Shown: in pieces, positions 30,586 to 38,662 of the stretch
How the letters are laid out: each line of letters begins with the position of its first letter
Numbering within the stretch: position 1 is the first letter of the stretch
Origin: UBA9300 sp964577305
GTDB taxonomy: Bacteria; Bacteroidota; Bacteroidia; Bacteroidales; VadinHA17
Reading direction: 5' to 3'
Assembly (NCBI GenBank): GCA_964577305.1
Contig: CAZNYS010000033.1
Location: 1 to 39,565 of the forward strand
DNA: 39,565 nucleotides
Translations under genes and position numbers: made by a program
Notes under the pieces: model-generated
Database searches by the model: none
Told to the model about the DNA's origin: nothing
What the model saw: the letters and a program-made list of their open reading frames with translations, nothing else

Positions 30586-32763
30586 TTCTTAGACCTTGAC
30601 AGGATTGCGATTAATGTTAAAGCTCATCGCATACTTAAACAACTGCTGAAAGAAAATCTGGTACTGGAGGAGATAATGAGGAATGCGAGGAATGAGACTG
30701 AAGCCTTAATTGGTGTTAAAGACTGGATAACAGGAATACTGGAAAGCCGGCCCGATGCTTATAAATTCTACAGAGGAGAGGCTAATGGGAGGGAGGCATT
30801 CGAAAGGCTGGAATGGAAGGATTATGCCGCCATAAGGATACTGGATTATATTGATCATGCAGGTCGCTCCTATGAAGATCTTAACCTCAGGGGGGAGAAG
30901 GCGATAAGTAATCCCATAAAAATGATATGGATGGCCGTAACATATGGCACTGGAGGAGCTAAGCCTGCTTTTTTTGATGACATGCTGTACCTGTTCAGGC
31001 AGCTGGCAGGAACCTATGTCTGCAAGATGCCTGATAAGAAACAGATCAGGTCATGGATGGAGCGTTTCCCTTCAGGGCTTGACCCCAGGATAGTGAAGCT
31101 CAGGGAGGAAAACAGGGACAGGATAATAAACATATTTATTGATAAGATTGATGCAGGACTGATAAATGATAAAAAATATTATTTCGAAGAAGGTTTATCT
31201 AGAGAGCAGAAATTCCTTGAGATGCTTAAATGGTGGAAGGAGCCTTTATTCCACCTCAGGTTTGCTGTCAGGTCGCCCGACTTATTGAACGAGATGCTTG
31301 GCAATTCACTGGACCCTGATATGATGAAGATACTGAAACAGGCCGAGGCAAAAGGGATACCTTTTTTTGTAAATCCCTATTATCTTTCGCTGCTGCATGT
31401 CAGGGTTCCGTATTTTGCAATAGGAGCCGACCTTGCAATAAGGTATTATGTTCTTTACAGCCAGCAGCTGGTTGATGAATTCGGTCACATTGTGGCATGG
31501 GAGAAAGAAGACCTTGTTGAACCGGGTAAACCAAATGCTGCCGGCTGGATACTACCAACGTATCATAATGTACACAGGCGATATCCTGAGGTTGCCATAC
31601 TGATACCAGATACCATGGGAAGGGCCTGTGGAGGGCTTTGCTCATCATGCCAGCGTATGTATGATTTCCAGAGTGGTCACCTTAACTTTAACCTTGATAA
31701 GCTGAAACCTAAAAAATCATGGGATGAAAAGCTGGAAGAGATAATGTTGTATTTTGAAAAGGATACCCAGATAAGGGATATCCTTATTACAGGTGGTGAT
31801 GCCCTAATGAGTACTGATAAATCCCTGGAAAAAATATTGAATGCAGTTTATGAAATGGCCCTGAGGAAAAAGAAAGCAAATAAGAAGTTGAAAAACGGGG
31901 AGAAGCATGCCGAGATACAGAGGGTCAGGCTTGGCACAAGGTTACCGGCATACCTGCCACAGAGATTAGGCCCTGAGCTGGCTTCTGTATTGAGTGAGTT
32001 TAAGAAAAGGGCTTCTGAAATAGGGATAAAACAATTCCTTATTCAAACACATATTGAATCCCCAATGGAAGTAACACCCGAGGTCAGGGATAGTATAAGA
32101 CATTTGATAAGTGCAGGGTGGACTGTTACAAATCAGCTGGTATTTACAACAGCAGCATCGAGGAGAGGTCATACATCAAAACTGAGAAAAGTACTCAATG
32201 ATGTCGGGGTGCTTACATACTATACCTTTACAGTAAAAGGATACATGGAGAATAACTTTAATTTTTGCCCGAACGCAAGGGCCGTACAGGAGCAGATTGA
32301 AGAGAAAGTACTTGGTTTTATTCCTGAAGAGTATTATGATGAAATAAAGGAATTCCCGGTTGACGCCGAAAATATGCAGGAAAACATCAATGCATTAAGA
32401 CAGAAAGCCAACATCCCCTTCCTTTCAACTGACAGGAATGTCATTAACCTTCCCGGAGTGGGCAAGAGCCTGACATACCGTGTAATAGGGATAACAAGGT
32501 ATGGAAGGAGAATACTTGAATTTGATCATGATCCTACCAGGGTGCACAGTCCTATTATTCATAAAATGGGTAAAGTAATCATTATAGAATCAAAAGCGAT
32601 AAGTGAATATCTTAACCAGCTTGCAGAACTGGGAGAAAACCCCGGGGAATATGAAAGTATATGGGGATATTCAATGGGCGAGACAGAACCAAGGATACCC
32701 GTTTATGAATACCCGGAATATGGGTTTGAAATAACAGACGAACTTTCAAACCTGGAGATTTAA
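30577..32763 (+). CDS. KamA-family radical SAM aminomutase, probable glutamate 2,3-aminomutase type
   Basis: This 728-residue protein has a helical N-terminal extension (about 1-300) before a KamA-like radical SAM barrel. The iron-sulfur motif is Cys351-x3-Cys355-x2-Cys358 (CGGLCSSC), followed by GGDAL at 406-410, RLGTRLP near 451 and the PLP lysine Lys630 in LPGVGK. In lysine 2,3-aminomutase, Asp293 and Asp330 hold the substrate side-chain amine. Here the aligned residues are Lys554 (in TFTVKGY) and Asn624 (in VINLPG), the pair that, as I recall, marks glutamate 2,3-aminomutase. Beta-glutamate, a compatible solute, would be the product. Lysine aminomutase is the alternative. It starts at the ATG of a repeated 25-bp block. 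Confidence 0.8.
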   Translation: MEKFLDLDRIAINVKAHRILKQLLKENLVLEEIMRNARNETEALIGVKDWITGILESRPDAYKFYRGEANGREAFERLEWKDYAAIRILDYIDHAGRSYEDLNLRGEKAISNPIKMIWMAVTYGTGGAKPAFFDDMLYLFRQLAGTYVCKMPDKKQIRSWMERFPSGLDPRIVKLREENRDRIINIFIDKIDAGLINDKKYYFEEGLSREQKFLEMLKWWKEPLFHLRFAVRSPDLLNEMLGNSLDPDMMKILKQAEAKGIPFFVNPYYLSLLHVRVPYFAIGADLAIRYYVLYSQQLVDEFGHIVAWEKEDLVEPGKPNAAGWILPTYHNVHRRYPEVAILIPDTMGRACGGLCSSCQRMYDFQSGHLNFNLDKLKPKKSWDEKLEEIMLYFEKDTQIRDILITGGDALMSTDKSLEKILNAVYEMALRKKKANKKLKNGEKHAEIQRVRLGTRLPAYLPQRLGPELASVLSEFKKRASEIGIKQFLIQTHIESPMEVTPEVRDSIRHLISAGWTVTNQLVFTTAASRRGHTSKLRKVLNDVGVLTYYTFTVKGYMENNFNFCPNARAVQEQIEEKVLGFIPEEYYDEIKEFPVDAENMQENINALRQKANIPFLSTDRNVINLPGVGKSLTYRVIGITRYGRRILEFDHDPTRVHSPIIHKMGKVIIIESKAISEYLNQLAELGENPGEYESIWGYSMGETEPRIPVYEYPEYGFEITDELSNLEI

Positions 32764-32764
32764 T

Positions 32765-32987
32765 TGGAATAATGGAATACTGGAATGATGGTGGTGGGCT
32801 TTCTTTGCCCGCCGTAGCCTGAAAGGCGAAGGTGGGGCCCCACGCCAGACTATGGAAAATAAAGAAAGCTAAGTAATGAATTTCGAATAATGAATATCGA
32901 ATTACGAATGAAGAAGTACCTTCGACATTCGATATTCATCATTCAAATCCCTGCCCCCTGCTCCCTGCTCCCTGCATTTCCATAGTC
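32765..32987. repeat. composite intergenic repeat between kamA-like gene and rlmN
   Basis: In order: three octamers TGGAATAA, TGGAATAC and TGGAATGA (32765-32788); a hairpin GGTGGGC/GCCCGCC (32793-32813); a perfect 12-bp palindrome GTGGGGCCCCAC (32832-32843); a large imperfect palindrome with 24-bp arms at 32885-32908 and 32921-32944 (21 of 24 pairs); and four heptamers CCCTGCC, CCCTGCT, CCCTGCT and CCCTGCA (32949-32976). The 11-bp inverted pair GACTATGGAAA (32848-32858) and TTTCCATAGTC (32977-32987) brackets the last two modules. The right part lies inside the rlmN reading frame. Confidence 0.8.
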
Positions 32988-33985
32988 GACAACATCCCAC
33001 ATGCAGCCATTATATCCTCACCGCGGGAAGCACGTATTGTTGTGGTAATGCCCCTGGCAGTTAATTTATCCCTGAACCCCATGATGGTTTCATCACTGCT
33101 GCTTTCATAAGGCATGCCAGGAACAGAATGAAAACGGATAAGATTAATACGGCAGCGCAACCCGCCAAGTATCCTGGTAAGTTCATTTATATGACGGTCG
33201 CTGTCATTTATACCCCTGAACATTATATACTCAAAGGATATCCTTCTTTGCCTGCCCCAGTCATAGTCTTTTATTACTTTCATTATCTCCTCAAGCGGGT
33301 ATTTATTTTCAGCGGGCATCATCTTCCTGCGCTCATCGCTGAAAGGTGTATGCATGCTTACAGCCAGGTGCGCACCGGTTTCTGAGAGGAATTTCTTCAT
33401 GCCCGGAATAATACCTATGGTCGATACGGTAATTCGTTTCGGCGACATGGCAAATCCCCATTCTGCAGTTAGAATTATAACAGAGCTGATAACGTTTTCC
33501 GTATTATCAAAAGGCTCACCCATACCCATATATACCAGGTTCGTGATATTATCGGCTTCAGGTATACTTATTGCCTGGTTCAGTATTTCCCCTGTAGTGA
33601 GGTTTCCCTGTAAACCCTGTAGGCCTGTCATACAAAAACTGCATCCCATCCTGCATCCGGCCTGGCATGATATACAAAGAGTATTCCTGTTTTTCTCAGG
33701 TATATACGCTGACTCAATAAATTTTTTCTCACCGGCCGGGAAAAGGTATTTCTTTGTTCCGTCAGCTGATTCCATAATATTGACAGGCGCTGTATGACCA
33801 ATGGTATATTTTTCTTTAAAACCTTCCCGTGCCCGTTTTGACAGGTTTGTCATATCATCAATATCATCAACCCTGTGTTTATAGAGCCATTCTGCTATCT
33901 GGCGTACTGTAAATGCCGGCAGGCCTGCTTCTTTTACTATTTGAATTAACTCATCTATGCTTTTCCCGAATAAAGTATCCCTCAT
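32939..33985 (-). CDS. rlmN: dual-specificity 23S rRNA/tRNA adenine C2-methyltransferase RlmN
   Basis: RlmN is a radical SAM enzyme that methylates A2503 of 23S rRNA and A37 of tRNAs. The protein is 348 residues. The iron-sulfur cluster cysteines are Cys111, Cys115 and Cys118 (CRMGCSFC). Cys104, seven residues before, matches the mechanistic Cys118 of E. coli, and the second catalytic cysteine is in the C-terminal AACGML motif. After that the protein ends with an unusual tail, MEMQGAGSRGQGFE, encoded by the heptamer array. The start at 33985 (MRDTLFGKSIDEL) is chosen because the longer frame from 34063 begins with a TTG inside a palindrome. Confidence 0.95.
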   Translation of the reverse strand: MRDTLFGKSIDELIQIVKEAGLPAFTVRQIAEWLYKHRVDDIDDMTNLSKRAREGFKEKYTIGHTAPVNIMESADGTKKYLFPAGEKKFIESAYIPEKNRNTLCISCQAGCRMGCSFCMTGLQGLQGNLTTGEILNQAISIPEADNITNLVYMGMGEPFDNTENVISSVIILTAEWGFAMSPKRITVSTIGIIPGMKKFLSETGAHLAVSMHTPFSDERRKMMPAENKYPLEEIMKVIKDYDWGRQRRISFEYIMFRGINDSDRHINELTRILGGLRCRINLIRFHSVPGMPYESSSDETIMGFRDKLTARGITTTIRASRGEDIMAACGMLSTMEMQGAGSRGQGFE

Positions 33986-34035
33986 ATAAAACTGGTTATT
34001 ACTGATGGTAAGTATTACAAATATTTTTATAACTA

Positions 34036-34063
34036 TTGTCAAACAATGCACATGGTTTGACAA
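34036..34063. promoter_or_regulatory. 28-bp palindrome between rlmN and the GH20 gene
   Basis: TTGTCAAAC (34036-34044) and GTTTGACAA (34055-34063) are perfect inverted arms. Of the 10-base centre, three more pairs match, so 12 of 14 positions are symmetric. It lies 51 bases upstream of rlmN and 83 bases upstream of the GH20 gene. It is a candidate operator for a dimeric regulator. A minus-strand TATTTTTG overlaps its right edge. Confidence 0.55.
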
Positions 34064-34145
34064 AAATAGCCTGTTTAGCTTATTTTCTTGCCAATATTTT
34101 ATAATTTCCCGGCCAGAATATTTTTAAATCCTGAAAATCATATTT

Positions 34146-36494
34146 ATGAGAGCACTTGTAATTCAACTTATTATCGTAATTTCCCTGTTTTCACTATTTT
34201 CCTGTAAGAGGCAAAAAAGTGACACCAGAGAAATTGTACTGCTGCCAAAGCCTGTGATGATGGAAGAACGAAGTGGTGTTTTTAAGCTTGAAAATATTGT
34301 CGTAATTCATGTCACGGACAACCCCCTATTAAATGAAACTGCAAAACTTTTTGCAGAAATGATTGAAGTACCTACGGGGTATACACTGGTTATTGACAAT
34401 GATACTAATTCATCAAAAGGTATTATTCTTGAGCTGGCAGATACTGCTATGCACGATGATGAGGCCTATAGTCTTGATATTAACAGGAAAAGGATACATA
34501 TCAGGGCATCCTCCCCTGCAGGTATTTTTTATGGCATACAGACTGTCAGGCAGCTTTTTCCTCCTGAATTCGAGTCGGGGGAGGTAATCAGTAACATATC
34601 ATGGGAGCTCCCCTGCATATATATTGAAGATTATCCCAGGTTTTCGTGGCGGGGTATGCATCTTGATGTAAGCAGGCATTTCTTCCCGGTGGAATTTGTA
34701 AAACGATATATAGATCTTATTGCCATGCATAAGATGAATGTTTTTCACTGGCACCTGGTCGACGACCAGGGATGGAGGATAGAGATAAAGAAATATCCCA
34801 GGCTGACAGGAGTTGGTGCCTGGCGTGCCAACCGTGAAGACCAGCCCTGGAACGCAAGGGAACCGCAAAAATCAGGTGAGGTTGCCACATATGGAGGGTT
34901 TTATACCCAGGAGGAGATCAGGGATATAGTAAAATATGCACAGGAAAGATACGTTAAAGTTGTTCCTGAAATAGAAATGCCTGCCCATGTTACTTCGGCA
35001 CTGGCGGCTTACCCTGAATATTCATGTACCGGCGGACCTTTCACCGTTCCCACGGGTGGATTGTGGCCAATAAGCGATATTTATTGTGCAGGGAAAGATG
35101 CAACCTTTGAGTTCCTTGAAGACATTTTAACTGAAGTGATGGATCTCTTCCCTTCTGAATATATACATATTGGTGGTGATGAGGCAGACAAAACGGAATG
35201 GGAGAGATGCCCCGACTGTCAGGCAAGGATAAGGGAAGAAGGACTTAAAGATGAAGCTGAACTGCAAAGTTATTTTATTAAAAGAATAGAAAAATTCCTT
35301 TCTGCAAACGGGAGGAAGCTCATAGGCTGGGACGAAATACTGGAAGGTGGTCTCGCTCCGGGGGCAGCTGTAATGTCATGGAGAGGAATGTCAGGGGGCA
35401 TAGAGGCAGCACATAGCGGGCATTATGTAGTTATGAGCCCCGGCACCCATTGCTATTTTGATCACTACCAGGCTGATCCTGCAACTGAACCCAGGGCAAT
35501 AGGAGGATATACAACACTTAAAAAAGTATATTCATTTGATCCTGTCCCTGATGCCCTCTCTGAAGATGAAGAAAAGTATATAATGGGAGCCCAGGCTAAC
35601 CTGTGGACCGAGGATATTCCCAATGGCGACAATGCTGAATATATGGTTCTGCCACGTATGACAGCCCTTGCCGAAGTATTGTGGCTGCCTGAAGAAAAAC
35701 TTGACTGGAAAGACTTCATCCGCAGGATCAACAGTTTCTTTAAAAGGTTTGATATTATGGGCCTTAATTATTCAAGAGGGTCATATAGTGTTGATATGGA
35801 AGCAGTATATGATGAACAGCAGGGGGCTGTTAAAGTCAGCATGGAGGCAGAATTGCCGGATGCTGAAATACATTATACAATTGATGGATCTGAACCCGGT
35901 TTCGATTCGGAAATATACACAGAGCCACTTATACTTGAATCGACAACCAGCATCAAAGCAGCAGTTTTCACTGATGGCTCATCCGCAGGAAAAACAACTG
36001 AGGAAACAGTTTATATACACAAAGCAACAGGACATAATGTTAATTACGCCGTGAAATATAGCGATCAGTATAAGGCATTTGAAGAACTCACACTGGTTAA
36101 CGGAATAAAGGGGTCTATGAATTTTGCCGATGGCCAATGGCAGGGATTTGAAGGCAAAGACCTTGATATAACTCTCGATCTCAATGAAATAACAGATGTG
36201 TCATCTGTCTCGGTAAGTTTTTTAAGCAGCGTGGGAAGCTGGGTATTCCTCCCGGAATATGTACTGTACCAGGTCTCTGAGGATGGCAATACATTTACTG
36301 ACTTTGCCAGGATAGATAATGATCTGGTACCGCGCGACCAGGACAGGGAAATAAAAGAATTTGCTTTTGCAGGAGATCCCAGGCAGGCAAGATATGTACG
36401 CGTGCTGGGCAAAAGTATAATTGAATGTCCACAATGGCATGCAGGCGCAGGAGATAAGGCATGGATTTTTGCTGACGAAGTAATTATCAGGTGA
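34146..36494 (+). CDS. GH20 beta-N-acetylhexosaminidase lipoprotein
   Basis: This 782-residue lipoprotein (lipid Cys20 in LFSLFSC) has three parts. Residues of about 35-155 are the GH20b-like N-terminal domain. Residues of about 160-520 are the GH20 catalytic barrel with the motif FHWHLVDDQGWR and the catalytic pair Asp345-Glu346 in HIGGDEADK. Residues of about 555-625 resemble the chitobiase C-terminal domain (IHYTIDGSEPGFDS), followed by an F5/8 type C-like carbohydrate-binding domain to the end. It should release terminal GlcNAc or GalNAc by substrate-assisted catalysis, at the cell surface or in the periplasm. A weak TATTTTTA box lies at 34119-34126. Confidence 0.93.
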   Translation: MRALVIQLIIVISLFSLFSCKRQKSDTREIVLLPKPVMMEERSGVFKLENIVVIHVTDNPLLNETAKLFAEMIEVPTGYTLVIDNDTNSSKGIILELADTAMHDDEAYSLDINRKRIHIRASSPAGIFYGIQTVRQLFPPEFESGEVISNISWELPCIYIEDYPRFSWRGMHLDVSRHFFPVEFVKRYIDLIAMHKMNVFHWHLVDDQGWRIEIKKYPRLTGVGAWRANREDQPWNAREPQKSGEVATYGGFYTQEEIRDIVKYAQERYVKVVPEIEMPAHVTSALAAYPEYSCTGGPFTVPTGGLWPISDIYCAGKDATFEFLEDILTEVMDLFPSEYIHIGGDEADKTEWERCPDCQARIREEGLKDEAELQSYFIKRIEKFLSANGRKLIGWDEILEGGLAPGAAVMSWRGMSGGIEAAHSGHYVVMSPGTHCYFDHYQADPATEPRAIGGYTTLKKVYSFDPVPDALSEDEEKYIMGAQANLWTEDIPNGDNAEYMVLPRMTALAEVLWLPEEKLDWKDFIRRINSFFKRFDIMGLNYSRGSYSVDMEAVYDEQQGAVKVSMEAELPDAEIHYTIDGSEPGFDSEIYTEPLILESTTSIKAAVFTDGSSAGKTTEETVYIHKATGHNVNYAVKYSDQYKAFEELTLVNGIKGSMNFADGQWQGFEGKDLDITLDLNEITDVSSVSVSFLSSVGSWVFLPEYVLYQVSEDGNTFTDFARIDNDLVPRDQDREIKEFAFAGDPRQARYVRVLGKSIIECPQWHAGAGDKAWIFADEVIIR

Positions 36495-36517
36495 GATATT
36501 GATTAAAAGAAAAAAAG

Positions 36518-37525
36518 ATGAAAATATTTATTACAGGAGCTGATGGGGTACTGGGTAATAACCTGGTGAGAATACTCCTTGACCGGGCATATGATGTAAA
36601 AGTATTCATTGAAACAGGAAAAGAAGCCCGGTATCTTGAAGGATTGGACATAGGAAAATCATGGGGCAGCATACTCAATTATGAGGAGCTGAAAGATGCA
36701 ATGAAAGGATATGATGTTGTTATTCATGCCGCTGCAAAAACCGATACCTGGCCTACCAGGCACGAAAGCTACTGGAAGATTAATTTTGAAGGAACAAAAA
36801 ATGTCATAGCAGCTGTTAAAGAGATGGGAGTCCCAAGGATGATACATATAGGAACAGCAAATTCTTTCGGGCCAGAAGATGATTCTGAACCTGGAAATGA
36901 AAGTAAACCATATGCTGCAGGGAAGTATAAACTGGATTATGTATCCACCAAGTATGCAGCACAACAAGAGGTATTAAAGGCAGTAAAGGAAGAGGGCCTT
37001 AATGCTGTTGTGCTGAACCCCACATTTATGATTGGACCCTATGATTCAAAACCCAGTTCAGGTACTATGATACTGGCGGTAAACCAGGGGAAGATACCCG
37101 GGTACCCGGGTGGTGGCAGGAACTTCGTATACGTAAGGGATGTGGCAGTTGCAATAGTCAATGCAATAGAGAAAGGCAAGACAGGGGAATGTTATATCCT
37201 CGGGCATGAGAACCTGACTTATAAACAGGCTTTTGGGAAAATGGCAGATGCCCTGAATGTTAAAGCCCCGAGTTTGAAGATGCCCAGGTTACTAACCCTG
37301 GCATATGGAGGCATTATGTCAGTGGCCGCTGCAATATTCAGGTTCACGCCATCGGTTTCATATCCCATGGCGCTTATATCTACAGAAAACCATTTCTATT
37401 CAAGTGAAAAAGCCGTGAAGGAACTGGGAATGCCTCAGACACCTGTCAATGATGCGCTCAGGGAGGCTGTTAAATGGTTCAGGGATAATGATTATATAAG
37501 AAAAGACAATGAAGGAATACTTTAA
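36518..37525 (+). CDS. NAD-dependent epimerase/dehydratase family protein (extended SDR)
   Basis: This 335-residue extended short-chain dehydrogenase has the nucleotide motif Gly7-x2-Gly10-x2-Gly13 (FITGADGVLG), HAAAK at 70-74, an NSFG segment near 115 and the catalytic Tyr141-x3-Lys145 (YVSTK). It resembles dihydroflavonol reductase/3-beta-HSD-like proteins. The substrate is unknown. It starts 23 bases after the GH20 gene and overlaps the next SDR by 17 bases, so the two oxidoreductases are translationally coupled and probably act on the same lipid or isoprenoid-type substrate. Confidence 0.85.
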   Translation: MKIFITGADGVLGNNLVRILLDRAYDVKVFIETGKEARYLEGLDIGKSWGSILNYEELKDAMKGYDVVIHAAAKTDTWPTRHESYWKINFEGTKNVIAAVKEMGVPRMIHIGTANSFGPEDDSEPGNESKPYAAGKYKLDYVSTKYAAQQEVLKAVKEEGLNAVVLNPTFMIGPYDSKPSSGTMILAVNQGKIPGYPGGGRNFVYVRDVAVAIVNAIEKGKTGECYILGHENLTYKQAFGKMADALNVKAPSLKMPRLLTLAYGGIMSVAAAIFRFTPSVSYPMALISTENHFYSSEKAVKELGMPQTPVNDALREAVKWFRDNDYIRKDNEGIL

Positions 37526-38324
37526 GGATAAGGTTGTTTGTGTTACAGGATCAAGCAAGGGAATAGGGAAAGCAACTGCCTTGCTTTTCGGTAATTACGG
37601 GGCAAAGGTATGCATCAACGGAAGGAACATTGATTCCCTTGAAGAAACATACAGTGAACTTGAGACGAAGAATATTACCTGTTTAAAACTGCCCGGGGAT
37701 GTATCTGACAGCAACCGGTGCCGGGATATGATAGACAGGATAATAAATGAATACGGGAGACTGGATGTACTTGTTAATAATGCAGGGATAGCAAACCATG
37801 GTAAGTTCAGTGAACTGACAATCGATACCTGGGACAGTGTTGTGGGAATCAACCTGATGGGTTCAGTATATATGAGTAAGTATGCCCTGCCACACCTTGT
37901 TAAATCAAAGGGCAGTATTATTTTTATCTCTTCCCTTTCAGGCAAACTGGGGATGCCGGGCCATTCGGCATACAGCGTTTCAAAAATGGGCCTCAGTGCA
38001 CTGGCTGAGGCTATGCAGATAGAGCTTAAAAAGACAGGGCTCCATACAGGGATAATTTACGTAGGCTTCACTGAGAATGAAGAAAATAAACAAATATTAT
38101 ATCCCGACGGAACCTACAGAAAACTTCCTGAACGTAATCAGAAAAAAACCAGAAGAGAGGATGTTGCGAAAGCAATAGCCAGGATTGTGTACAAAAAGAA
38201 AAAATCTGTAACCCTGAGTACAGTAGGCAAGTTACAAACCTTTGCCCTCAGGTTCTTCCCTTTCATAGTTAAGATAATACTCAGGAAAGCCAACAAAGAT
38301 TATGAGAACATGTATTATCAGTAA
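37509..38324 (+). CDS. short-chain dehydrogenase/reductase (classical SDR)
   Basis: This 271-residue SDR has the cofactor motif TGSSKGIG (13-20), NNAG at 90-93, catalytic Ser141/142 and Tyr155-x3-Lys159 (YSVSK). The C-terminal 35 residues are basic and hydrophobic (FALRFFPFIVKIILRKA), as in membrane-associated sphinganine reductase (KDSR-like) or lipid-acting SDRs, so a lipid substrate is possible. It overlaps the upstream SDR by 17 bases and precedes the Fur-like gene by 22 bases. Confidence 0.85.
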   Translation: MKEYFKDKVVCVTGSSKGIGKATALLFGNYGAKVCINGRNIDSLEETYSELETKNITCLKLPGDVSDSNRCRDMIDRIINEYGRLDVLVNNAGIANHGKFSELTIDTWDSVVGINLMGSVYMSKYALPHLVKSKGSIIFISSLSGKLGMPGHSAYSVSKMGLSALAEAMQIELKKTGLHTGIIYVGFTENEENKQILYPDGTYRKLPERNQKKTRREDVAKAIARIVYKKKKSVTLSTVGKLQTFALRFFPFIVKIILRKANKDYENMYYQ

Positions 38325-38330
38325 TTAATT

Positions 38331-38355
38331 ATCAACCCGAAGCATCATGGAAAAG
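38331..38355 (+). repeat. 25-bp start-codon block, copy 2 (Fur-like gene)
   Basis: This is the second copy of the block at 30561-30585 (24 of 25 identical). It includes the start codon and first three codons of the truncated Fur-like gene. No other start in the window shows this sequence. Confidence 0.75.
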
Positions 38356-38634
38356 AATCCAAGCATCGCTACCGGTACTATTTATAAAATTCTTAATGTT
38401 TTTGTGGAACATGATCTCCTTAAGAAAGTAAATACTGATAAGGATATTATGAGGTATGATATTATTACTTCACAGCATCATCACCTGTACTCAGTTGATT
38501 CGGACAGGATAGAAGATTATTATGATGAGCAGTTAAACAGGATACTGAACGAATATTTTAAAAAACGGCGGATTCCTGGTTTCAGGATTGAGGATATGCA
38601 ATTGCAGATAAAAGGAAATTTTTTTGACAAATAA
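38347..38634 (+). CDS. N-terminally truncated Fur/PerR-like regulator
   Basis: This 95-residue protein starts at the recognition-helix region of the Fur family (NPSIATGTIYKILNVFVEHDLL) and continues with the wing and the start of the dimerisation domain, with HHHLYSVDSDRIEDYYD. About 35-45 residues that form the first helices of the winged helix are missing, and an in-frame stop at 38326 excludes an upstream extension. The Cys-x2-Cys structural zinc pair that normally follows the HHH motif is replaced by Ser/Asp. It precedes a peroxiredoxin gene by 28 bases, a common place for PerR-type regulators. It may be a decayed gene or a small regulatory derivative. Confidence 0.7.
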   Translation: MEKNPSIATGTIYKILNVFVEHDLLKKVNTDKDIMRYDIITSQHHHLYSVDSDRIEDYYDEQLNRILNEYFKKRRIPGFRIEDMQLQIKGNFFDK

Positions 38635-38662
38635 TAATTACTAACACTTAAAATCAATTACA

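Noticed and set aside
33986..34063. N-terminal extension of RlmN
   Set aside because: It starts at a TTG inside the 28-bp palindrome and does not resemble RlmN N-termini; MRDTLFGKSIDEL is the normal beginning.
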